The notes beneath the pieces were generated by a model, which ran no database searches, was not told the DNA's origin, and saw only the letters and a program-made list of their open reading frames with translations. Made by a program: the position numbers and the translations under genes. DNA of 64,000 nt from contig JACKQL020000032.1 of the NCBI GenBank assembly GCA_018296165.2, forward strand, positions 550,609 to 614,608. Direction: 5' to 3'. This document shows, piece after piece, positions 32,938 to 42,566 of this stretch (the first letter of the stretch is position 1; each line of letters starts with the position of its first letter). The DNA is from Termitomyces sp. T153. Taxonomy: Eukaryota > Basidiomycota > Agaricomycetes > Agaricales > Lyophyllaceae.

Positions 32938-35900
32938 CTGCCTTACCCCGTCCGTGATGCCCGCATTATCTCCGCACACGCGATCAAATAACTCCGATGT
33001 CTATGGTCTACCCATGCCTGGAAACCCTTATGATTCATACGGCCCTGCCCAATTTGCCGAGGCACATTGAATCATGGATCCGACACCAAATGTCCCCTCT
33101 GCTCTGGTTACATCCATACAATGGCTCCCTCCCATGGACACCCTCCCAACTCACACCCAACCTCCAACCCCTTGCGCAGACTGCCAAATCATCTCCCACC
33201 CCACCCTTACCCTCTCCGCCAACTCCGCTCTCTCACGCAAAGTTGACCCCGACATCACCCAGAGAATAACATCCTAAAGCCTGGCGACCCTCCGATCAAA
33301 TGAGCAACAATGTCTCCGGCACCGCGACAACCCTCCGACAAGCAATAACACCAACCTGCCACAAGACAGTCACCCATTGTGCAAAGGATCGCCAGCCATG
33401 ATGAGACCACTGAGAACGCGCTTCCCCGAAGCCGCCTGTGGATCCACCGACCCACCAGCAACCAAGAACCTCAGACCTAGGCTACGCTCCAACCCCAGGA
33501 CCTGCTTCCGGACCTCAATCAATTCGGCCGTCACCTCCACCCAACAAATGAAGGGGCCCCGACACCCCCGACCCGACCCCGACAACCCTGGCACAAGACC
33601 AAGACATCCCTGAGCTTCTAGACAGTCAGGAAAAGAATGACTACATACCCTCCACCCCACCACCTAAAGCACAGCCCCAAAGTTAACAAGGAGAACCGCG
33701 GCACCCCACTCTCAACAAGGGACAACTCTGGACCACGCCGCTATTTCAACACCTTCTCCCACACAATCCGGAACCCCTGATATTGAGGAACCTTGACGCT
33801 GACCCTCCCCACATGCCACTCCCAAACCTAAACTCCAGACTCCGCCACCTCCCTCGAAGGAACCCCCAGCATAGGAGCCACCCTGAACTAACTATAGGAA
33901 AAAGAATCCTACATGAAGTAGTTCCCCTAAGTACTCTAAATTTGCTGACATGTTCATACAAGAGAGGGAGAAGCCCCACCATCATCCAGAGGACGTCAAT
34001 CAGCCGTTCAAGCGACCTGACAACCTAAAGGGCATACGCTCCGATATCCTTAAAGGACCTCCCCCACCTGGCTCGACGACCCAAACAACCCCGTGCCAGC
34101 CCAAAACTGCCGACCCACCCCTCTGACCCCCTCCAAACCCCTCAACACAGCTCCAGACCCTGGCAACATGACTCCAGGGCCTCCGCTCTGACTACAACAT
34201 TTGATCAAGGGGACTTATGGCGCCAACAGCAATGCCCCGGTAGCCCCAGCTCCACAACATAAATCACCACCCGCCCCAAATCCCGCCCCTATGCCGGAAT
34301 ATGTCCGTCAAACAGGGACCACATCATCGGAGCACCCAGAAGCAAGCCACATACGGAGTATCCTCTTTGGAGTACCCCAAAGCAGGCCACATGCAAAGTA
34401 ATCTCTCGATGTTAATAGGGAGAACCACAGCACCCCACTCCCGACAAGGGACAACTCCAGACCACGCCGCTATTTCACCACCCTCCCCCGCACAATCCGG
34501 AGCCCCTGACAATGAGGACCCTGGATGCCAAAACCCCCCCGCATGCCACCCCCGAGCTTAAACTCCACCACCAGACTACGCTACCTCCCACGAAGGAATC
34601 CCCAGCATAGGAGCCACCCCGAACTAACTATAGGAAAGAGGACCCTATACGAAGTAGTTCCCTAAGTACTCTAAATTCGCTGACATGTTCATATAAGGGA
34701 GGGAGAAGCCCCACCATCATCCAGAAAATGACGATGGGCCGTCTAAACGACCTGACGACCCAAAGGGCATGCGCTCCGATATCCTCAAAGGACCTCCCCC
34801 ACCTGGCTCAACGACCCAAACAACCCCGCGCCAGCCCAAAACTGTCCCACCCAGACCCCTCCAAACCCTTCAACACAGCTCCGGACCCTGGCGACACGAC
34901 TCCAGGGCCTCTGCTCCGACCATGACAATTGACCAAGAGAACTCACGGCGCCAGCTCGACAATGATGCCCTGGTAGCCCCAACTCCGCGACAGAAATCAC
35001 CACCCACTCCGAATCCCGCCCCGGAATATGGTCCGCCTGAACAGGGACCGCATCATCGGAGCCCCCAGAAAAGCAGGCAGTGCCTCTCCCCACTGCCACC
35101 CCCACACTTGCAACAATCTCCAGGCCGCTCCGGAACACGAATAAAGAGTAGCCTCGACCCTGCCGCATCTCCCGGGGAGCCCCACTCCAGTGCCTCCCCG
35201 CGGCCGACCTCCCGCCGCCCCAACAACCCTGAACAACCAACAAACCCCCACCAAGTGACCCTTGAGTCGACTCCGGAACCACCCACTTCTTCCCGATGAA
35301 GGAACCACCAACCCCCGAACCCCTGAACTTGGGGAAGTAACAGAAATACGTAAGACCCCCTTTGTCCGCCTCGGGCTTACCTTTGGTCAGGAGAGCAATA
35401 TCACGTAGATGATCTGGAACCCCGAATTTCGGCCCCGGACCCAAAGGAACTGGTTGGGACTGATCACCCCGCATCCTACCCCCTCGGTCATCGACACTCC
35501 GGAGCACACCAAAGCGCCACCCGAAGCATGCCCGCCCACAGGCGCAACACTCCGGAACACGACCCTGACCCAGACCAACTATACCGCGAGGACGAACCTC
35601 GCCTCACCCAACCCCGCCAATGAAAAAGGCCCCGCCGCCCTCGCCACCAGTGCTGGCATAAGGGGCAGACCATGGGAAGACCCCCATTACCCCCCGCCAA
35701 TCGCACCGCCAAGACAACTAAAGCCCTGAACCCATTGGGCACCGTGAAAGATTCGAAGGCCCACCCTCCACTACCAATATGGCGCATGTCCCCTACACCC
35801 CCAGTCGGAATTTCCGAGAATCAAACTCAATGACACCGCCTGAAATGCCGGGAACACCCACCGGAGAACTCCCACCACCCCTGCCAGACCTCGGGAGCCC

Positions 35901-36175
35901 TCCTGCGATGCCCCGCCCCATCCTGACAAACCCTGGGACTAGCCAGCGCAGACGGCACTAGCGGGCGTAACCCCCGCCTCTGGACTCACTAGGGATGCAA
36001 CTCCCTCTCACACCCCTGCGTGTTTTGCTTACTTCGCCCTCATACAAAACTAAAATCTCACTTCACACGCCCAGGGACCAAGAAAGGACATGTTCGCGTA
36101 CCAAAAAATCATATATACAATAGACGGGAGAGGCAGCAAGTCCGAGAGCGACAAGAAACGAGGCCCACACCCATC
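32938..36175 (+). other. A1 interior: leader remnant and tandem duplication, no pol
   Basis: The first 130 bp can be read as NNSDVYGLPMPGNPYDSYGP, matching the family A leader ORF at 30244, and then it hits a stop at 33070. The rest is GC-rich, proline-coding in several frames, with no recognisable domain on either strand. A block of about 670 bp is tandemly duplicated with a period near 729 bp (33682-34350 and 34411-35082). Open frames here (for example 34769-35299, 35507-34785) overlap each other on both strands and I do not accept them as genes. Confidence 0.6.
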
Positions 36176-37306
36176 TCACTCCCTCCCCGGACCCCCCGGC
36201 AACCCAACCCCCAGGTTGACCTCCATCTGGGCCCGCACCACCACTAAGATCTCTGCCAACCCCGGCAATGCCTTCCCCACGTTGGCCGCCACCTCCCACC
36301 ACGATCCCGGGGCCACCGCATTGCGCTGCCGATGCCCCGCCAGCAACCTCTCCAATCGCACCATCCCCTGCTGCAACTCCGGAGGCTGGACTGCGGACCC
36401 CTGCGTCAACCCGTCCTGAATCAACGCGAACGCTGCGGAGGCACCGTCCAAGAGGACCCGATGCTCCTGCACCCAGCCTAAACTCAGAAAATGAACCGTC
36501 AATAACAAACGGAGGAACGGGAGACAACTCACGAAGGATCCCCGCGCGACCCAAGGCGGCCTCGTTGGCCAACCAATCCTCCCTCCGCCTCGCCGCCTCC
36601 AGCTCCGCCCACAACGCATCCCCCTCCGGAACTCGTCCCCGCCCCTCCGCTTCCCCCACGGGCTGCCCCTCCACCTGCACCAGACACTCCCGCAAACCCC
36701 GCACCTCCAGCGCTCGCTCCGTCGCCACGCGCACCGAAGTATTCCTCTCCCGCTCCATCACTTCCTTCTCCATCCGCGCCACGTCACGATCCTCCCTCGC
36801 CCATTGGAGCTCACCCTCCCGTACTGCCAACGACGTCGTCAAGGCCTCCACCTGCTTGCGAAGGAAGACCTCCGTGATTGAAGGAATCGGCGCGGAGGGA
36901 CTCAACAACCGCTCCAAGGGGACGCCCGGGACAGGAGAAAAGAGGGAGGACTCCGGAGGCCCCGCCAACAACTCACGCCCACGCGGCCTCTTGCTGGGTC
37001 CCGCCCCCGAGGGCGGGGAAGCTCGACGCTTCCCCCGAACCATTGCCGAGGACGCCCCCTTCCCCTTTGGCATTGCGGGACGAAACTTGGTCCGCTTCAG
37101 AACCCCCGGAAAATCCACTACCACCACCACGGACGACTCTAAGGGAGCCCCGTCAATCATCCCGAAAAGAAAGGTCGACAACACTCACGACTCCGGTCCC
37201 TGACGCTACCCTGGCGCCGACGCTCAAACTCCTCACCCCCACTGTCGTACACCACCACCTCGTCCAAATCAGCGGGAGAGACTACTGGAACGCTGGGGGA
37301 AGACAT
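36176..37306 (-). CDS. Opposite-strand three-exon gene of element A1
   Basis: Spliced gene on the strand opposite to the element, ending 212 bp before the 3' LTR. Exons by eye: 37306-37189, 37138-36533 and 36477-36176; introns of 50 and 55 nt with GTGAGT donors and TTAG/TTTAG acceptors; 341 residues, no internal stop. Order of parts: start MSSPSVPVVSPADLDEVVVY with acidic DSGGEEFERRR (residues 1-30), hydrophobic-acidic VVVVVDFPG, basic RGKRRASPPSGAGPSKRPRG (possible nuclear signal), a coiled-coil-like helix around FLRKQVEALTTSLAVREGEL and EKEVMERERN, then a helical tail QQGMVRLERLLAGHRQRNAV. The in-frame stretch upstream (to 37465) is also conserved in A2, so the start could be earlier. Copy A2 has the same splice sites. 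No known domain; function unknown. Confidence 0.65.
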
Positions 37307-37504
37307 GACGAAATTTGGAAAACCCCGGGGCACGCCCAAAGCTTTTAATTGATTGAGGAGGACCCTGACGAAATGGCGGCCACGCTTCGACTTCATCTCC
37401 CACGCCGCTATCACTCGCTGCAGATTGATCAATATTGCTCGGCTTCGACTCCCATGCCCCGCCAATCCCCATCCTGCCCCCGCGTCTCAAAGGGTCTCGA
37501 CGCT

Positions 37505-37517
37505 GAAAGGGGGGTGA
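37505..37517 (+). promoter_or_regulatory. Polypurine tract of A1
   Basis: GAAAGGGGGGTGA immediately before the 3' LTR; A2 has AAGGGGGGGTGA at the same place (48411-48422). Confidence 0.75.
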
Positions 37518-38653
37518 TGTCACGACCCGTTCCCCAAAACCCCGCACATCGTCCATCAACCCCTCGAACCCCCAAAGGGACCCCCAACGCTCCGCCAAAC
37601 TTCCGCCCATGCCCTGCGCCTACTTCGGCTAACTCTGACGCCTCCCCGGCTAACTCTGACGGCCCCCTGGCCAACTTCGGTGCCTGACACTTACCCTGGG
37701 CTTCCTGAACCCCAAGAACCACCCCCGCTGTTCCCGATCTTCGCCACCCATCATCAACTCAACACCCTGCTTCCTCCGCCCTATTCCGGAGCATCACGAC
37801 AACCTCGGGGCAACCCACGTTCTCCAATGATCCCATCAACGAATCAGCACGGCACAATCTTCAATCACAACTGACACCCGCCCACTCCATCAAGCCCCGC
37901 CAAGCCCCGCCGCCACAGCAGACGTACCCCGAAGTCCTCCGGTAGTCAGTATATAAGTCATCGAGTAGCTCCTCGTACTCTAGTCTTGATATTGCTTAAC
38001 GTTACCTATGGTCTGATTGTTTCCTTTTCGTGTTTCGTGTTTCGTGTTTTGTGTCTCATTCTCCTTACTCTCAGTCTCCCGGTCTTATCTCAGTCTCCCG
38101 GTCTTGTCTCATCTCCATTTCGTTATCGTTCTCGTTACCATTTCATATCTCTATTCGAATCTACTCTTGTCCTATATCAGCCCCGTCCCATTTCGTCTGA
38201 CGCTGTCTCGGTGACTCCGTCCGACCATTGCGCCCAAGTCTTCATCGACCTTAACGACCTCACAAACTCCGCGATTACGATTACGAACCCCGACACTCCT
38301 TACCAGGTCCGAACCTCACTCTTCGCTCGGTCCCGGACTCCATCAGTTCCAAATGATCTCCCATCAAACCCCGGCTCCGTTCCCATTGATCACACAGCCA
38401 CCTACTCCCTTGCTTCCGCAAATCTCCCGTACGGCCTTCTGCCTGAACCCCGCCAAGACCGTCTCGTTTCCTCACAATCTGACTTCTCCGGACCTTCCCG
38501 GATCTGTCTGGACCACATCCCCCCAACTACCCGCACAAGCCACCAGGACCCGGAACGCCTTTGAGTGTTTGGTTACCAGTGCAAGGGGATCACGCCCACC
38601 TAGTAAGGACTTGCCCAGTGCAGCTGAGCCCCCGGGGTCAGCGGAACCTGACA
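37518..38653 (+). repeat. 3' LTR of A1
   Basis: TGTCACGACC...GAACCTGACA, 1136 bp, identical in layout to the 5' LTR but with two rather than three copies of the 19-bp unit, which accounts for the whole 19-bp length difference. Confidence 0.9.
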
Positions 38654-38705
38654 GGTTTGAGCAGGTTGGGGACAAGGTCAGGGGTCTAGGGAGTGGGTTG
38701 TGACA
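38654..38705 (-). repeat. Distal end of the old family A LTR
   Basis: The remaining end of the LTR at 30277-31769, starting with the second GGTTT copy and ending GGTTGTGACA at 38705. It abuts the opposite-strand gene of a family B remnant within an intron. Confidence 0.75.
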
Positions 38706-39262
38706 CTAGTTTCATTGCCAGCACTCACTGTCATGCCAGCCACCAGATTCTCCATCAGGAACTCCAACAAAGGCAAAAGAGGAACCTAGCAAAAATTGTT
38801 AACTGTGTCACTAAGAAAAAGTAAAGAGCTTACAAAATGTTTATTGAACTGTCAAATCCAGTCCTCTCCCTTATACTGTTCATATAACTGCCAACACTCC
38901 TTGTTGACAGTTGCCAACTCTGCACACTCTATCCCACTACCAGCCATTTTGAACCATCAAAGCCAAAGTTGTATAATGGTGGTGACTGCTGAGCAAGGAT
39001 TTATTGCCAGTGACACATGTGCAATGGACAAGAGGTAGTCAGCCCAATCAAGGAAGGCCTGGGCCATTGTGTGCTTCTCAAGTTGGGAGGTGAGATCAGA
39101 GGACATGGTGATAAGATTGAGATAGCTAGAAGGGAGTATTGATGAAGTTAAGCAGGATTGCTAGTCACTTTTATTCTGACCACTCTAGATGCATAGACCA
39201 AGCAAGCAATCATGAGACTTTGGATTGACTGAGGACAGTCAAGATTTCAGCATAGGGGAGGA
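38706..39262 (+). mobile_element. Family B 3' interior remnant
   Basis: Interior sequence of family B just upstream of a 3' LTR, homologous to 12540-13108 and ending in the AGGGGAGGA purine tract (39254-39262). Everything upstream in the element has been lost at the junction with the old A LTR. Confidence 0.75.
38729..39106 (-). pseudogene. Second copy of the family B opposite-strand gene (exons 1-2)
   Basis: Exon 1 is 39106-38834 (273 nt) and exon 2 is 38785-38729 (57 nt), separated by a 48-nt GT-AG intron. Exon 2 has exactly the length seen in the other copy (12614-12558), introns sit at the same codons and phase, and the GTGAGT donor of intron 2 is retained. Recognisable segments include TSQLEKHTMAQAFLDW and YEQYKGEDWI. 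Two TGA codons interrupt exon 1. The old A LTR truncates intron 2. Comparing the copies supports the splice model. Confidence 0.65.
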
Positions 39263-40381
39263 TGATAAGACTTACTTGTTGCTGAGCACCATTTTTGGCA
39301 TTTCTGACTGGACAGCAGCTGATTATTTTGATATGGCACAAGTCACAACACTTAGCATGTGAAGCCTAGCCCCAACATCTGGAACAACATAGCTTTTGCA
39401 TAGGATTTTAGCGACCACAAGACTTATTGATCACAAGCTGTATTACATGAAATCTGGACTCAGGATCTAGAATGACAATGTCAAGACCTTTCTAAGCAAT
39501 GATCGCTAGCAACTATCTTGGTGACAACACAGCTTTCCCTCTAAATATGGACATATTGACAGTTGTGTGATTTCTTACTTATCATTTTTCTTGTTGGGCT
39601 TACAAACATACTTGAATGGTATTTACACTTCAGGTATTGACATTGGACATGCTCTTGTCTTGCGATTTATTGCCTTTATGCATCACATTGACTTTGCTTA
39701 CTTTTTACTTGGTTACAGATTGACATCTCATATGTATCATAAACACTTTGGCAGATACCATTGCTGGCAGCAACTATTATCTCCTTTCTTATACTATACT
39801 TACAAATAGTATAAATACTGCCTGTATATAGAGACCTCATACAACAAACAGAGTACAATTCCCCCCCTCTCTCTCTAAGCTTACCAGCTTAAGATTTCAC
39901 TTTGCTCTTTCACTTGCCATTGACAACAACTTAGCAACAGTCTTGCCAACTTGATTTTGACTTAGTGTGGTACCAACTGCAGGTGCCTTTAGCATTTATC
40001 TTGACTTAGCAATGCTAGCAACTATGGCTAGTGACTAGTTTGCATTTGTCCCCTTCCAGTCCCTTTATTGTCATTTCCATTTTCTCTTCCCAACTCCCCC
40101 TTTTGCCACTTAGTTTGTTCCCCCTTAGCAACTCTTTCACCTTCATTCTTTCTCCTTTCCTTTGTCTAGCAACCCTCTGTTACCATATAGTGACTTAGGC
40201 TAATGATAGTGACTATTTTCACTTCCCATCCACACTCCACCCATTAGCTCTTGTTTTCTGGGATAGTTACTGACTTGCCCTCTTTATAAACTTCCTACTG
40301 CCAGCTACCCTATCTAGTGACTAGTGTTAGGTCCTCTTTTTAGGTTTCCTGCATGGCACTAGGCAGTATAGGAGCACATCA
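39263..40381 (+). repeat. Family B 3' LTR, inserted in a family C LTR
   Basis: TGATAAGACTTAC...CACATCA, about 1119 bp, with a TATAAATAC box near 39812. Its right flank CTGGGGTTCTGG is the middle of a family C LTR, so family B inserted there. Confidence 0.8.
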
Positions 40382-40472
40382 CTGGGGTTCTGGAACAAGC
40401 CCCAGAGATGTTGAACAAGCTGCAGAGATGCTGGAACAAGTTGTGGAGGTTGGAAATGGAAGTCCCCTGACA
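40382..40472 (-). repeat. Family C LTR end fragment
   Basis: Matches the last 90 bp (plus-strand view) of the C LTRs, ending GTCCCCTGACA. The other part of this LTR was lost when the region left of the family B remnant was rearranged. Confidence 0.75.
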
Positions 40473-41385
40473 CTCACCTCTCCAGTGCTGATTCTATTGT
40501 GCTGTCACACTTAGGAGAACTCACTGGTATTGACTCAATCACCAATACCCTTAGTAGCACTAGCACAATACCATCTGACTGTGCCTCTTCAACCTCTGTG
40601 CCTGACACTCAATCACCTGCATGGCCTCCATCAATGCTTGACAAGGCTATTGATCTTTCCAATCCATGCCATCCATTCCACCACCTCTTCCTTAAAAGTA
40701 GGAAGAATCCTGGGCTCATCTATCACCCTATAAAGAAATCATCTGCTATTCAAGCACAAGCACAGTCTCAATCACTTTCCCATCCTGTTTCCCTTGTTTG
40801 GCAGAGCTTCTTCTCACTGGCATAAAGTGATGAGAAATGGATGGATGTTGAGAATCCATTGTTTGATGATCCAGACCTCAGGGGTATGACTTTTGAGCCA
40901 GACTGGTTCAACAACATTCCACCTCTGTTTCATGCTGAGGAAAGTGGATCAGATGAGGAGCACCTCCCACCACACTTCATTGCATCAAACAACAGGTCAG
41001 ACAGTGGAGGTGCAACAGATGACAGCAGGCTTCCTCCTCTGTTTATAGCAATGGATGACAAGTCTAACAATGGTGACAGGGCTGACAGTGGAGGTGAACT
41101 GGATGATGGCAGGCTTCCTCCTCTGTTTATGGCAATGGATGACAAGTCTGACAAGGAGGTGATATCTGACAATGGCAATGTACTGAGGGGCAATAGTCTT
41201 CCTCCCCTTTTCATTGCATTGGATGCTGGATCTAAGAGCAGAACTTCAACTGCTGGATCTGGAGAATATGTACCAGCAAATATAACATACATCCACATGG
41301 CAGACCAACATGCCAGAGAGATCCCCCCCCCTCATCATTCCACCAGGAATATCACCAAATTCTGCAATGAAGAGTGATTCTGCAC
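40473..41385 (+). pseudogene. Unknown gene with LPPLFIA repeats, 5' part, split by A2
   Basis: Plus-strand frame containing HLSSADSIVLSHLGEL at the start, then an in-frame TAA at 40823-40825, then MDVENPLFDDPDLRGMTFEP in the same frame. Residues downstream form four imperfect repeats of about 26-28 residues, each opening LPPHFIAS, LPPLFIAM, LPPLFMAM or LPPLFIAL and rich in Asp/Ser/Gly. A run of nine C (41323-41331) shifts the frame; with eight C it would continue IIPPGISPNSAMKSDSA straight into the A2 insertion site and on to 49600. I do not recognise the family. It may belong to a transposon rather than to the host. Confidence 0.5.
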
Positions 41386-42553
41386 TGTCACGACCCGTCC
41401 CCTGGACCCCCACACATCGTCCAGCAACCTCCCGTTCCCCAAAACCCCCAACGCTCCACCGAACTTCTGCCCATGCCCCGCGCCTATTTTGATTAGGCCC
41501 GATGCAACCTTGGCTAACTCCGACGCCTCCCCAGCTAACTCCGACGGCCCCCTGGCCAACTTCAACGCCTTCCCTGCAGCCACTGACACTTACCCTGGAT
41601 CTCCCAAACCCCGAGAACCACCCCCGCTGTTCCCAATCTTTGCCACCCATCATCAACTCAACACCCTGGCTCCTCTGACCCATTCCGGAGTATCACAACA
41701 ACCTTGGGGCAACCCACATTCCCAAATGATCCCATCAACATATCAACGTGGCCTGACCCTTGATCGCAACTGACACCCGCCAACTCCGTCAAGCTCTGCC
41801 AAGCCCCGCCACTACAGCCGATGTACTCCAAAGTTCTCCAGTAGTCAGTATATAAGATGTCAAATAGCTCTTCGTACTCTAGTCTTGATATTACCTACCT
41901 ATTGTTAACGTTACCTATGGTCTGATTGTTTTCTTTCTTGTGTTCTGTGTTCCGTGTCTTGTTTTCCTTACTCTCAGTCTCCCAGTCTTATCTCAGTCTC
42001 CCAGTCTTATCTCAGTCTCCTGGTCTTGTCTTGTCTCCATTTCATTATCATTCTCATTATTGTTTTGTATCTCCACACGAATCTATTCTTGTTCCATTTC
42101 AACTCCATTTCATTCATCTGACGCTGTCTTGGTGACTCTGTCCGGCCGTTGTGCCCAAGTCTTCCTCAACCCTAACGACCTCACAAACTCCGTGATTATG
42201 ATTACAAACCCGACACTCTTTCACCAGATCCGAACCTTGCTCTTCGCTCGGTTCTGGACTCCATCAAACCCTGGCTCCGCTCCCATTGATTGCATAGCCT
42301 CCTACCTCTTTGCATCCACGAATCTCCCATATGGTCTTCTGCCTGAACTCCGCCAAGCCTGTCCCGTTTCCTCACAATCCGACTTCTCCAGACCTCCCCA
42401 GACCTGTTCGAATCACATCCCACTGACTATCCGCACAAGCAATCAGTGTCCAGAACACTTTCAAGTGTCTGGTTGCCAGTGCAAGGGGATCACACCCACC
42501 CAGTAAGGACTTGCCCAGTGCAGCTGAGCCCCCGTGATCAGCGGAACCTGACA
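41386..42553 (+). repeat. 5' LTR of A2
   Basis: TGTCACGACC...GAACCTGACA, 1168 bp, with TATATAAG (41849-41856) and R-start AGTCTTGATATTA (41881-41893). Three copies of the 19-bp unit follow. Confidence 0.9.
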
Positions 42554-42566
42554 TAATATCAAGACT
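42554..42566 (+). promoter_or_regulatory. Primer-binding site of A2
   Basis: TAATATCAAGACT, the perfect 13-nt reverse complement of the R-start at 41881-41893. Confidence 0.75.

Larger units (their letters stand above)
31770..38653 (+). mobile_element. Full-length family A element A1 (non-autonomous)
   Basis: A complete element of 6884 bp with 5' LTR 31770-32924, primer site 32925-32937, purine tract 37505-37514 and 3' LTR 37518-38653, flanked by a perfect GGTTT duplication (31765-31769, 38654-38658). The LTRs are near identical apart from a 19-bp repeat unit and scattered transitions, and CpGs are abundant, so it is young. I find no protease, reverse transcriptase, RNase H or integrase motif in the 4.6-kb interior; it must be mobilised in trans. 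The interior holds a gag-like leader remnant, a tandem duplication, and a three-exon gene on the opposite strand. Confidence 0.85.

Noticed and set aside
34769..35507. Overlapping plus- and minus-strand frames of 176-240 codons in the A1 interior
   Set aside because: Both strands are open over GC-rich sequence, neither is kept open in A2, and no domain is visible.
36268..37203. Plus-strand open frame of 311 codons, proline/serine/arginine-rich, with a counterpart at 47105-48100
   Set aside because: It is the exact shadow of the opposite-strand gene. High GC content suppresses stops, and the splice sites and codon pattern support the minus strand.
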